This document shows positions 1 to 11,100 of a stretch of DNA of 64,000 bases, piece by piece. The stretch comes from Aquilaria yunnanensis (taxonomy: Eukaryota; Streptophyta; Magnoliopsida; Malvales; Thymelaeaceae). Position 1 is the stretch's first letter, and every line of letters begins with the position of its first letter. The stretch is from NCBI GenBank assembly GCA_039654915.1, contig CM077597.1:75704001-75768000 (forward strand), written 5' to 3'. The notes beneath the pieces are model-generated. The model saw nothing but the letters and a program-made list of their open reading frames with translations. It was not told the origin of the DNA and ran no database searches. The translations under genes were made by a program, and so were the position numbers.

Positions 1-1846
1 TGATGCCTGTAACATGGACAAGATTAGTATGGTTGACATTGATCAAATGGTGGAGGAGTTGGGATACAGTGGATTCATGAACTACTATTGGACTCTTCCT
101 TTTCACACAATGCCATTGGAGGATATAGTAAAGGAGTTGAAAACAGACAAGGACGTGATGGACATGGTTTATACGAATCTCCCACACGAGCACAAGATTG
201 TGGTTTACATTGAAAAAATGACTCCTGAGGAAATGGCAAAACAGGAGTTAGCCTATGTGGAGAATATTAAGGCTACATTAACACCACCAAAGGCTACGAT
301 TACTGAGATTGAGTCGGCAGTTGGTTCTGATGAGGCATGTAGGAAGGTAGTAGGTGGAGTAAGTGGTGGCAAGGCACCTATAAGAAAAAGTATGGCAGTT
401 AGGAGACTTCTTATCTCTGGTTGTGAGGTTTCATCATCAAGCATGACAGAACAAGTGATAGATGAAGGAAGGCACCTAAAGGAGGTTGAACTTGTTAGGG
501 AGGATGAGCATCAGGGAGTTGGGGAGACAATGCATAACTTAGATGCAAACAGAGAAGAGTCTGTGTGTATGGGGGAGAGGTTGTCTCCAGAAGTTGCTGA
601 TGTAGTGGAGTTAGGCAGAGAAGAAGAAAATGAAAAGGATTTTGGGGAGGAAGATGGATCAGAGTCTGAATCTGATAACAGTGATGATGAAGACTATAGG
701 GCACCTCCTGAGATAGAGAGTGGGAGTTGTGACATAGAGTTCGATGAGACGGATAATGAAATTGAGAATGATAATGATGGGATGAATGTTGAAGTGCAAG
801 TTGATACTAGGGTAGAGCAGATGATAAAGGCTAATGTTCCTACTCAAAACAGTCAACAAGAGGCAGCTCCAACCCAAAACAAACAACAAGATGCAGGTCC
901 TGCTGGAGGCAGTAGTGGAAGGGTTATGGGGTATAATTTTAAAGAGGTTCAAAGTGAATCTGAGGATTCAGATGGTGAGTTGCTTAGTGTGCACGAGTCG
1001 AATGATGATAAAGGTGAGAGGGTCCCTGTATTCAATCCTAGAACAGATATGAGAGACCCTAACTTCAAGGTAAAAATGGTTTTCCCCTCCTTTGATGTGT
1101 TCAAGAAAGCTGTGAGAGCATACTCTGTTGTACAGAGACAGCCTGTTGATTTCAAGAAGAATGATAAGAGAAGAGTAAGAGTAGTGTGCAAGGCAAGTTG
1201 CCCTTGGCTATTAGTTGCTGGAAAATACAAAGATGGACCTAGAGCACATATAAGAAGGTTTGAGGACAGGCATACATGTGCAAGGCAGGTTAACAATAAG
1301 TTTGCAAACTACAAGTGGATAGCAGAGGAATATCTGGACGTTATTAGATCAAACCCTGAAATACCCTTGGCTGCCCTTGTTGACCTAATCAGAAGGGACC
1401 ACAACATAAAAATTCATAGGTCTAAGGTTGGAAGAGGGAAAAATTTAGCATTAATGATGCTTAGGGGTGATGAGGCTGAGCAATATGCCAAGCTTGCAGA
1501 CTATGGTGGAGAATTGAGGGCAAGGAATCCTGGAACACAGTTTCGATTAGGGTTGGAGAATTTACTCTTTAAGAGGGTTTTCATCTGCATGGCTGCATGT
1601 AAGAAAGGTTTTCTTAGTGGGGGCAGGCCCATCATAAGTTTAGATGGGTATTTTTTAAAAGGGAGATATGGAGGCCAATTACTTGCAGCAGTTGGAATAG
1701 ATGCCAATGACTGCATATGGCCGATTGCCTATGCAGTTGTTGAGGTTGAATCATATGACTCTTGGGCTTGGTTTTTGGTACATTTAGCAGAAGAACTTGG
1801 TATTGTTGAGTCCAAGTTCTGGACATTTATGTCAGACAGACAGAAG

Positions 1847-1917
1847 GTAGGTTGTTTACCTTATTTTGTAATATTAACATTTTAATTAGTGTTACTAATG
1901 ATGCTTTGATGATACAG
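1847..1917 (+). other. Transposase intron 1 (71 bp, phase 0)
   Basis: The donor is AAG|GTAGGT and the acceptor TGATACAG|G. A branch-point-like ACTAAT lies about 20-25 bases upstream of the acceptor. The intron contains an in-frame stop. Removing it joins SDRQK to GLIPAVQ inside the catalytic domain without a frame change, which is the expected MULE protein order. Confidence 0.85.
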
Positions 1918-2913
1918 GGTTTAATACCAGCAGTTCAGAACTTGTTCCCAGATGTTGAGTACAGATTTTGCGTCAGACATTTAGGTTGCTTTCCAGGAGT
2001 GGGGTTAAGAGACTATGTTTGGCAAGCAGCAAGGAGCTCATATGAAGGGGAATTTAAGAAGAACATGGAGGTAATTAAGGGTCTTGATGCAAATGCATGG
2101 GCATGGTTGAATGGTATATCCCCTGAACATTGGACTAGGTCTTCTTTTAGGGAGTTCTCTAAATGTGATATCCTCTTGAACAATTTGTGTGAATGTTTTA
2201 ACAGATTCATCCTTGACGCTAAGGATAAACCTATTTTGACCATGTTAGAAGTAATTAGATGTAAGATCATGGTTAGAATAGCTAGGAAAAGATCTGCTGA
2301 GGCAAAGTGGATTGGTAAATTATGTCCTAAGATTACAAAAAAACTGAACAAGAATATAGATAACTCTAGGAACTGTTGGGCAATGGAGTAAGGGGGGACA
2401 AGCTTTCAAGTTTCAACTCCTATGTCACAGCATGTAGTTGACATAGAGCAGAGGACATGCAGTTGTAGGAAGTGGCAGTTCACAGGAATTCCATGCAACC
2501 ATGCATGTTCTGCCCTTGCCCTAAACCATAGCAACTTTGAGGAATATGTTGACCAATGTTATTGGACTGAAACACACAAGGAAATGTATGCCAATGTAAT
2601 AAACCCAATTAGGAGTGTAGAGCAATGGGAGGACATGAAACATAATCCCATTAAACCTCCAAACAATGGGCTGGTCAGTAGAGGAAGGAGTAAGAAGCAG
2701 AGAAGAAGAGAACCTGGTGAGCCTGAAAGTAGTTCAAAAATGAGGAAAACAGGAGTTATCATTCACTGTTCTATATGCAAGCAAAAAGGGCATAATAAAA
2801 GCACTTGCAAATCAATGCCAACTTCAGCTGGAAGTGCAAGTTCAGCAAAGAAAACAAGAAAAAGAGGAGGACAGCCATCACAGAGGCAACAGCCATCACA
2901 GATGAAGCAAAAT

Positions 2914-2991
2914 GTAAGTATTAAAGAGATTAGTATACAGTATGCTACAATCAGATATTTATTTACACTAACTGTTGGCCAACATGGACAG
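2914..2991 (+). other. Candidate transposase intron 2 (78 bp, in frame)
   Basis: It starts with the strong donor GTAAGTATT and ends in GGACAG, with a CTAAC branch-like site about 20 bases before the end. Its length is a multiple of three and it has no stop, so retention would only insert 26 residues in the low-complexity tail. Whether it is spliced cannot be decided from sequence. Confidence 0.55.
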
Positions 2992-3153
2992 GTCCCTACA
3001 TCTGAACAGACATCACTTTCACAACAAGGTTCTGCTTTTGTTGCAAGACAATTTCAGAGGTCTATGAATTTAGAAGACGCTGGATCCCAAGGTAGTGGTG
3101 GCAGTGGGGGAAGAAGTCGTGCAAGTGGCAGGGGGCACTTATTTTCAAAATGA

Positions 3154-3643
3154 GGGATTAACACAAGTTTGATGTAGGCAACTGGCAGGAGTAAAAGCCA
3201 AACTTGATGTTTTTTGTGCAGTTTTTTGTAATTGGATTTATGCTTTTGGATGTTGGATGTTGGCTATTTTTTGTGGATCTTTGAAATACTCTTCATGGAC
3301 AATGGATGTATAGACATGATGACACTTTTGACCTAAAATGAATGGAACAGAAGTTGCAAAATTGATAAACATTATACTCTGTAGTTGCGTTTCTCAAACT
3401 ATACTAACTTCCAAATGACATAAAGTTCTTTTCATTACATTCGAGTAAGTACACAATTGAGGTGATTCTACCTCTGTCATACCCCAAAGGCTACCTAATA
3501 TCTACCCTTCATCCAATATAAACCTCACACACCTACAACAACCATTACTTACCCCAACCCTCCCTATTTCCTCGCCATACATCGCACCCAACAACCATAA
3601 CACCCCATTTCCCCAAATTGATGCCCACCCATCTCCTACCCAC
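3154..3643. other. MULE intergenic spacer
   Basis: Non-coding DNA between the convergent transposase and GRF genes. It holds the presumed 3' untranslated regions of both. I see no further gene. Confidence 0.5.
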
Positions 3644-4178
3644 CTACACGTACAGGTACCAAATGAACAATACCCAAGAGACTAGCAACAGCGCCAACAT
3701 TCTTCTATTCCTTCCTTTCAGTTTCCTTACTTCAACTTCTTTCAATTGCACTGCAAGCTTGCTTTTCTGCTTTTTCCAACGCATTCGCTTCATCTCTGTC
3801 TCCACTTCATCTACTCTAGCCATGCTTTTCTTCATTTATGTCTCAACTTCATCCACTCTTCTCAGCAACCCCCTTATCACAACTTTACAATGTCCAGGCA
3901 TCGGGTCATCATACCACTGTCTAAATCGACAGTACCGATTGCCTTGCCTCTCAAGCAAATTAACAACTAGTCAGAAACAACTGAAGAAAAGCTCAGCCAA
4001 GCATGCCTGAAGCAAAACAAAACTAAAAAAGCAAATCTACCCCATAATTTCAGCAGCCATAGAACCTCCTTCCAGTATTTTGGTCGGTCCACGCCATCTT
4101 TAACTCTGCAGGCAAGCCACAGTAACAATGTGGGATCCCGTTGTCGTCGTCCACCCTCGCCATGTCCACCCTCGCCAT
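3644..4178 (-). pseudogene. GRF-type zinc-finger protein gene, antisense within the MULE
   Basis: Two minus-strand exons, 4178-4041 and 3949-3644, are separated by a 91-bp intron with donor GTAGAT and an AG acceptor at 3950. The predicted product begins MARVDMARVD (a 15-bp tandem duplication at the start). It continues with CYCG, then TDQNTGRRFYGC, and after the intron YCRFRQWYDDP, which together give the C-x-C...GRRF...C...C...W pattern of GRF zinc fingers. A basic, coiled-coil-like stretch and a hydrophobic C-terminal segment (LALLLVSWVLFIWYLYV) follow, as in many plant GRF proteins. Two in-frame stops (TGA after FYGC; TAA just before the ATG at 3835) show that it is no longer functional. 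Its role in a MULE is unknown; nucleic-acid or protein binding is a family-level guess. Confidence 0.7.
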
Positions 4179-4327
4179 GTCTGCAGGCAAGTCTTCTTAA
4201 ATTTCTCTTTACTCATTCCTCTACTTCCCCTTTCTCTCTCTCATCTAACATATCCCTTCTTCCCCTATTTCTTTCCCGCCACTGGTAAATCTCTTCCCGC
4301 CTTGCCCAACTCGCCTTTGTCAGTTGA

Positions 4328-4423
4328 ACGATGCCACCGTGGTATTCTGGGTCAGCTAAACGATGCCACGGTGGTATTCTGTGCCAGCTACACAATGCCA
4401 CCATGGTATTGTGGGACTAGCAA
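4328..4423 (+). repeat. Three tandem 32-bp units
   Basis: Units at 4328, 4360 and 4392 share ACxATGCCACnnTGGTATT. The core CCACnnTGG is self-complementary in each unit (CCACCGTGG, CCACGGTGG, CCACCATGG). They lie in the subterminal region of the MULE. Confidence 0.85.
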
Positions 4424-4431
4424 TTGCCACG

Positions 4432-4586
4432 TATGCATTTTCCGTCCTGGATAACGGCCAAAATGACTGGAGGGACTAACATTGAACTCGATTTGATAGT
4501 TAGGGGACCGTAATAGTCACTTTCATAGTTAAGGGACCCGTTTAGGACAAACGTAAAAGTTAAGGGACCAAATTTGGATTTTACCC
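4432..4586. repeat. Right terminal region of the MULE
   Basis: About 155 bp with repeated motifs of the kind AGTTAAGGGACC spaced ~50 bp apart, ending in TTTTACCC. The inward reading from the end is GGGTAAAATCC, close to the termini of the other Mutator-type elements in this window (GGGTAAATT, GAGTAAATG). The left arm is not available for comparison. Confidence 0.6.
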
Positions 4587-4673
4587 CATATTTCTTAAAT
4601 CATTTTTAATTAATAACTCTGGGCAATTTTGATATTTTCCTAAATTAAGATTTATAAAATTGGGGGCATTACA
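4587..4673 (+). repeat. 3' remnant of chromovirus A 5' LTR
   Basis: Its sequence is the reverse complement of 8139-~8225, the terminus of the LTR copy at 8139-11393, and ends GGGGGCATTACA. The rest of this LTR is displaced by the MULE and lies outside the window. Confidence 0.85.
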
Positions 4674-4676
4674 ATT

Positions 4677-4688
4677 TGGTATCAGAGC
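4677..4688 (+). other. Primer-binding site of element A
   Basis: TGGTATCAGAGC lies three bases after the LTR end. It is the usual plant site complementary to the 3' end of initiator tRNA-Met. Confidence 0.85.
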
Positions 4689-4985
4689 TAGATTCGAGGA
4701 AGGCAGAAACCTCACTCAGTAAGTATGCTTCTTGTTTGTTTGCCTAAGCTAAGGATCTTGGGTAGGTTTTGAAAAGTTTCCATAATTGAGCATAATATAT
4801 ATTAGCAAGGTTAAAAACAAAAGTTAACAACTTGGCTTTCAATCAGGGGACTCGTAAACCAATATTCTAAATAATTCAACAACTAAAATAAGATAGGAGC
4901 TACATAGAGCCCCGCATAGTGTTATAAATTAAAAGCTACAAAAAAAAATTGCCTGGGTTAGACTAAAGCTTTTCCTTTTTAGGTC

Positions 4986-6225
4986 ATGGACCCACATGAG
5001 TACCTTGCCTTGGGTCTTGGACGAGGTGCACAGGATGATCCGCAAGCTCGTGGTCGAGGATGACCCCCACGAGGTCGAGGTCAACATGCTCAAGTGCCTG
5101 GACAGGACATGATGAATCATGGGCAACAAGCCCAGAATCTTGGTCAGCAGGCCAATAATGATGCATTGCATTTGATAGTTATTTCCTTAGGCCAGTACTT
5201 TCAGAATTTGAATGAGCGGGAGCAGCAGCCTCATGCCCCAGCCGGATGTCAGCATAGGGCTAACCTACTTGAGCGGTTCAAGAGGCTAACTGGTGAGTCT
5301 ACTGGTGGGGTTAACCCTACCAAAGCTGAGGAGTGGATTAGGGCTTCGGAGAGGACACTTTTAGCTTTAAGAATTCCAGAAGAGGACAAGGTGGACTTCG
5401 CTACCTTTAGCTTGGTTGAGGAGGCCCAAACATGATGGGAGGCCACTCGACTAGGGGTTCCGAGGACTGAGGGTGGATATATCACTTGGGAGACATTCGC
5501 GCATGCTTTCTATGGTTGATATTTCTCTGAGCCCATGAGGGACAGAAAAGAATAGGAGTTTCTTGCACTGGTATAGGGGAACATGACAGTAGATTAGTAC
5601 TCAACTAGATTTAATGCCTTAGCCCACTATGCTGAGCACATTGTGGCACATGAACCAAGGAAAATCAAGAGGTATGTTAATGGTTTGCGTGATGAGCTGG
5701 TAGATAAGATGATTATGCAAGAGATTGATACCTTTGAGAAGGCGGTATCCTTAGCTCAACAGGGTAAGGCAAGGACGAGAGATAAGGAACTATCTAGACC
5801 TGTTAACACGAGTTAGAGTCGTGCGTCATCATGACCTACACATGTAGGAAGTTTTCATCCTATAGCATGATCGATGCTTGCCTAGGGGCGAGGACATTTT
5901 GGCAGAGGTCAGCCAATCAGAGATACCCGACTACAGCTTAATGGGGCAGGAAGGCCTACAGTGCCACCAGTTTTTTAGGGCCAATGAGAGCCTAGATGTC
6001 AAACTTGTCATTTCTTTCACCCAATTGGAGGGCGGTGTGTGACCTGCTTCTATTGCCAAGAGATAAGGCATCTATCCAGGCAATGTCTTAAGAGGGATGC
6101 TCCACTAGCAGCACATATTCCACCAGTAGCACCGTCAGGACCACCAACATAGAAACCTCGTGTGGCAGGACGTGTTTATGTAGTGACAGCCGATGAGGTA
6201 GAGGATACTCTAGGTGTGGTGCAAG
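4986..6225 (+). pseudogene. Chromovirus A gag (exon before the gag-pol intron)
   Basis: The start is the ATG at 4986 (MDPHEYLALGLG). A Gly/Arg/Gln-rich N-terminus is followed by the capsid-like gag domain (LLERFKRLTGES..., around 5260-5800) and a nucleocapsid CCHC knuckle, CFYCQEIRHLSRQC, at 6045-6086. Several in-frame stops interrupt it, for example TGA early in the Arg-rich region and TGA in place of Trp near 5433. The final codons GVVQ run into the intron donor at 6226. If unspliced, the frame ends in TAA 14 codons later. Confidence 0.8.
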
Positions 6226-6320
6226 GTACGCTGTTATTTATTGCTTTTAATTATAGCCTTTAATTTCAAGTTCATGGTAGTGGCATGCTTAGGTTAGTAA
6301 TTTTTTTGAATTGGTCATAG
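6226..6320 (+). other. Apparent gag-pol intron of element A (95 bp)
   Basis: GCAAG|GTACGC ... GGTCATAG|GTATTC. Removing it joins GVVQG to a continuous protease N-terminus (LSISGFPARVLID). The same position holds a 94-bp equivalent in element B with the same splice ends and the same in-frame stop. Confidence 0.65.
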
Positions 6321-8138
6321 GTATTCTTTCTATTTCTGGGTTTCCTGCTAGAGTTCTTATAGACTTAGGGTCCACACATTCTTTTATATCTCCTAGACTA
6401 GCTGATCAGTTAGGTATGCCTGTTAAATAGCTTCCCTTCATACTAGTGGTTTCTACACCATCAGACACTAGTATAAGTTCTACTCGGGTACTTCAATCTT
6501 GCTTAATTTCTGTTAGAGGACGCGATCTAGGCACTGACCTATTTGTGCTTGGAATATCTGAATTTGATTGTATTTTAGGCATGGATTGGCTACATCAACA
6601 CCATGCTAAGGTGGATTGCTATCAGAATATGTGTAGACATAGTCAAAGAAGCCTGAATCAGTAGCTGGTATTCCCATTGTGGAAGAATTTCCATAAGTGT
6701 TTCTAGAGGAGTTACCTGGAATGCCACCTAGCCAGGATATCGACTTTGCCATTGATTTATTGCTAGGAGCGGCTCCTATCTCTCAAGCACCTTATCAAAT
6801 GGCTCCTTAAAAAATGGTGGAACTAAAAAGTTAATTACAGGAGCTGCTCGAAAAGGGGTTCATATGTCCAAATACTTTACCTTGGGGTGCTCCTATTTTA
6901 TTCGTGAAGAAGAAAGATGGCAGCTTGAGGATGTGCATCGATTATCGATAGCTGAATCTGGTGGCAATAAAGAATATGTACCTTTTACCTCGAATTGATG
7001 ACCTGTTTGATCAGCTGAGGGGATCATCAGTGTTGTCCAAGATTGATTTGAGGTCTGGGTACTATCAACTAAAAATCAAAGAGGGAGATGTGTTAGAGAC
7101 AGCATTCAAGACTCGTTATGGGCATTATGAGTTTTTAGTGATGCTCTTCGGGTTAACAAATGCACCCGCAACTTTCATGGGCCTAATGAATATAGTGTAC
7201 CAACCATACCTAAATCAGTTTTTCATCATTTTCATAGATGATATTCTGATTTACTCACCATATGCTGAAAGCCATAAAGAACATTTAAGGATTCCACTTC
7301 AGATGTTGAAGGAACATAAGCTGTATGCAAAGCTGAGCAAGTGTGAGTTTTGGTTGGACAGTGTCACCTTTTTAGGCCATGTGGTAACTAAGGATGGAAT
7401 TTCAGTGGATCCTAGTAAGATTGAAGTTGTAGTGAACTAGCAACAACCGAAGACCGTGTTTGAGATTCGGAGTTTTTTGGGCCTGGTTGGGCTTTATAGA
7501 TGTTTTGTAGAAGGTTATTCAAAGCTGGCACGCCCTTTAACCCAACTGACTAAGAAGGATCAACTATTCCAATGGATCAAGCAATGCGAAAATAGTTTCC
7601 AGGAGTTGAAGAAGCGGTTAGTCTCTGCACCTGTTCTTACTCTTCCTGATGGGCGAAGTCATTTTGCAGTTTATACAGATGCATCACATAAGGGGCTTGG
7701 CTGTGTATTGATGCAGGCAGCAAAGGTGATCGCTTATAGGTCTAGGTAGTTGAAGCCTTATGAGCTTAATTACCCAACTCATGATCTGGAGTTGGCAGTT
7801 GTCATACATGCATTAAAGCTTTGGCGACATTATTTGTATGGAGAAGAGTTTGAGATCTTCACTGATCATAAAAGCCTACAGTATCTATTGTCACAAAGGG
7901 AACTCAATAATTGATAGCATCGTTGGGTTGAATATCTCTCTTATTATAATTGCACTATTTAGTATCACCCAAGTAAAGCTAACCTAGTGGTTGATGCTTT
8001 GAGTAGAAAAACGGGTGCTAAACTGAATGCTATGGAGGTTTCTGAGTGGAAACTACTAGATGAGTTTAGTTATATGAGCTTAGGTGTTCAAGTGAAGGGA
8101 CCCCAGGTTCTCATGGCCAGTTTGCATATGGAGCCTAC
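6321..8138 (+). pseudogene. Chromovirus A pol: protease, RT, partial RNase H
   Basis: Aspartic protease region: ARVLIDLGSTHSF, where element B has DSGST, so A carries a Ser-to-Leu change next to the catalytic Asp. Reverse transcriptase: [26 protein letters not shown] and the FIDDILIYS catalytic box near 7240. RNase [19 protein letters not shown] near 7665. The frame is interrupted by stops, for example TAA at 6832-6834 and TAG at 7438-7440. The gene ends abruptly at GPQVLMASLHMEPT, about where the connection to integrase would start. Integrase is missing. Confidence 0.85.
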
Positions 8139-11100
8139 TGTAATGCCCCTAATTTTATAAATCTTAATTTAGGAAAATATCGAAATTGCCCAGAGTTATT
8201 AATTAAAAATAATTTAAGAAATATGAGGTAAAACATTTTCTTTTAATCTATTTTCCAAATAATAAGAGTATTAAATGAAATCAGAGTAATTAAGTGACAA
8301 TCCCAGGAAAACTAATATACGGATAATGTACCAACTTAAACAAACCCTATGTCTTTTAGAAATCAAATAACACAAAGTTAAAACCTAGTTCCAGCCCGTT
8401 TTACTTTCGATGGGCTACAGCGTCCCCTCACTCAGTCTGATCGATATCCTGAATCTCATTATATGGTTCAATGTACTCTGTCTCCTCATAGTACTCATCT
8501 AAGAAAACATGTTAGAAGGGGCGGTGAGCACAACTTGCTCAGTAAGGGGGAAGTATCAGACCCATCACGTGGGTCCTAATATTCCTGCAACAAACAACAA
8601 TGAATAATAAACTTTAAGTTATAGAAATTTAATTAAAGAACAATTTCATACAACATCATAACAAAAATATTAAAGTCCTACTTGTATGCTTGGACTAATA
8701 TGCATATGCATAATTCTTTTTACTAATTAAATCATATCTTATTGATCAATCATTTAATCCAATACTTAAATGCCGTCAGACAAACCTAGGGTGGTGAGTG
8801 TATACATCACCCACTCTCGGGATAACTCTTAGGCAGTGCCACTAGGGATGCCACCAAGCCAGAGCCTTTCGGGATACCTACGCCGAGGTAGAGCCTCTCG
8901 TGATACCAGCCAAAAGCATGGTCCTTCGCCAACTGTGGTCTGGCAACGCACAAATCATATCTCCATACTCCGTGTCAATATCGAGTCATGAGTAGGGACG
9001 ATCCGTTGCCATCCTAACATGCCTCTCGAGTTCAAATCGTCCGTTTCGAACCTCTCGTCTAAATTTACGAGTTGTTAGGTCATGCAAATATGGTCCGTCG
9101 CCAACCATGCATGCCTCGTGTTTTACCTTACTCGTCAAATCCTTTATTTAATGCGATCTTGTGTATGACAATCATCAATCATATGTAACAGCCAATTGAT
9201 GCCTAACTGCAGCTCATTTTATTTAGCCCTTTTTAGTAAAGTTCCATGATTCTAATGCATTCTATTTCTCTTATTTTGTTATCTTAGCTTAGTGTTCCAT
9301 GATGACATGACAATCAATGATATCTCTTTTAAGTATATTTATGATATATGTTCATCTCCTCTATCATGAATTCTTTCTAAGTTTGTCATTTAGCATTTAT
9401 GCTCCTAATCATTTATCTACCAGCTTATAGTAATTTATTACGGCCCTAACATGCCACTAACAGTTTCCTTCAATCTCATCACATTGCTAGAAAGCTTGTT
9501 GGTTCTGAACATGGTACTAGTGGTGTTTGTCTTACCAACCCTAAACATGGTACTAACGGGTTTATTCAAGCGGTCCTAACATACTTCTAAATTAATTCTT
9601 GTTACAAGCGGTCCTAGCATGATACTAGCGCCAAACATACATCATATATCACATCATTACAGCCATTCAACCAACCAACCAAAATTACATCTCAATGGAA
9701 GAAAACTAAAATAAAATAAAATAAAATTTCTAAAAGAACTAATTAATTACCCTACCCATGTTTCCCACGCATTTAAAGATTTTATTTAACCCAATTGTTT
9801 ACTTAAAATTTATTATTCAGGTTGATGTTTATTATGGGCCTAAGAGGGCCCACGAGAACTAACCCGTTCTTCCCCCTTACCTAGTACGGAATAATACGGT
9901 GAAATGGGGCAATTTCCTAGGATGGTCCTACAAAATGTTAGTAAGGTAGAAAATTAGAAAATATGCTAAAATTTAGAAATTTTCCTAAATGGTAATTGGA
10001 AGGTTCATGTTCTTGATATTTAGGCCGAAATTTTACCTAGTGGGCAAAACGTGTCTCTAGGCGTCTTTGGTGGCCTCGTGCCCATTCGGGATCGTGTCGG
10101 GAGCCTTCTTGATATTGATCCTAAAAATTACAGTGGCCACACACTGAGTTATATGCTCATTTAATGGCTGTAAAAACTAATTTTGGAAGGAAAAAAAATT
10201 TATTTTGGTTACCGATGTGTTTTCAAAATCTCTGGCACTCTAGGAGTCCAAAGAAGCCCCAAACCTTCAAAGATTTTCTAACCCTTTGTAACAACATGGA
10301 CAGCAAAGATAAGAGAATTGTTAGGGTTGTAAGATTTGAAATTTGCAGCCAAAAGAATTTTAAAAAGGCTACGGTAGCTTATCGGGGTTTAGGAGCAAGT
10401 ATGGACCCGATTTCACTAGAAACGAGTGCAAAAACCCAAGACTTAGATTAACAATGATCTACCAACAATTTACAGCAAAAATATAAGGCCTTTAGGTGCT
10501 AAAAAAAAATTAAAAGAGGGATATAGAGGGATTTAGACTTACACCAATGAATGCGGGTTCACTGATATGTGTAGGATTGTTTTTGTGTCCCCGATGGGGT
10601 TTCTCTTCAATCTGATGAATCTAAGAAAAATATAGAATTAAATAATGTTCCAATACTCTAGAATAACTAAGAATCAAAGCATGGAGGGCTGACTTACATA
10701 GGTTTGTTGGATGGATAAGGGGAGACACGAACATGTGAGAAGATGATCGAATGGTTGTCCACGGCTTCGTTGTGGTTTAAGCGATGAAATATTCATAGCG
10801 GTTGCTCGCACTCATGAATTGGATAAAAGAATATTGTCTAGGCTAGTAAAAAAATTTGATGGTGAATTGAAGGTGGCGGCCGTAATTTTTTTTTTCTTTC
10901 AAAAATTTTGCGTGACGGCTTGTTGGGTGAGAAAAGTGCAAGATACTAGTTTACCTAGGCTTTAGTTGCTAGAGGTGCACCAAGCTTTTAACCTAGAGGA
11001 AGCTATGGGAAAATAAGAAAAGAATGAGAAAGAGTTTTATTTGGTGTATAATGACTTTATTGTGAATTTGTTAACAAAATAAAAATAAGTAGATAAATTT

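Larger units (their letters stand above)
2..3153 (+). pseudogene. MuDR-type MULE transposase, one in-frame stop
   Basis: Transposase that would cut and join Mutator-like element ends in the nucleus. The frame is open to the window edge, so the ATG at 14 is probably internal. The first ~75 residues resemble the C-terminal part of the PB1-like domain usual in plant MULE proteins. An acidic linker (Glu/Asp-rich, residues ~200-265) is followed by the MuDR DNA-binding region (~345-500) and the MULE catalytic domain: LDGYFLKG with the first Asp, SDRQKG with the second, then the Cx2H signature CVRH. A SWIM zinc finger (CSC...CNHA) and a CCHC knuckle (CSICKQKGHNKSTC) follow. Spliced exons are 2-1846, 1918-2913 and probably 2992-3153, all in one frame. 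A TAA at 2389-2391, just before the SWIM finger, breaks the protein. Otherwise it is very well preserved, so inactivation looks recent. Confidence 0.88.
1..4586 (+). mobile_element. Mutator-like element (MULE), left end outside window
   Basis: The segment holds a MuDR transposase gene on the plus strand and a GRF zinc-finger gene on the minus strand. It ends with a non-coding terminus reading ...TTGGATTTTACCC. Immediately after it (from 4587) the sequence matches the last bases of the chromovirus LTR family seen elsewhere in the window, so the MULE sits inside that LTR. The left terminal inverted repeat and the other half of the 9-bp target duplication lie outside the window, so the exact right end is inferred. 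CATATTTCT (4587-4595) is the candidate duplicated target. Confidence 0.8.
4587..8138 (+). mobile_element. Ty3/gypsy chromovirus A, truncated at both ends
   Basis: It has an LTR 3' end, a tRNA-Met type primer-binding site, gag, an apparent gag-pol intron, protease, reverse transcriptase and part of RNase H. It stops in the connection between RNase H and integrase, where an inverted LTR of the same family begins. It matches element B along its whole length, so they are one family. Many nonsense codons are present, most explainable by C-to-T or G-to-A transitions. The chromodomain lineage is inferred from B, since A lacks integrase. Confidence 0.88.

Noticed and set aside
2388..2393. GTAAGG overlapping the transposase stop as an intron donor that would remove the TAA
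   Set aside because: The following codons (GGTSFQVSTPMSQHVVDI) are normal transposase sequence and no acceptor lies at a workable distance, so a nonsense mutation is simpler.
9430..9625. CRISPR-like array
   Set aside because: Units are degenerate, spacing is irregular and the sequence lies within a plant LTR.
10164..10451. 95-codon ORF in the LTR at 8139-11393
   Set aside because: The matching region in the LTR at 15533-18950 is shifted and interrupted, so it is not conserved.
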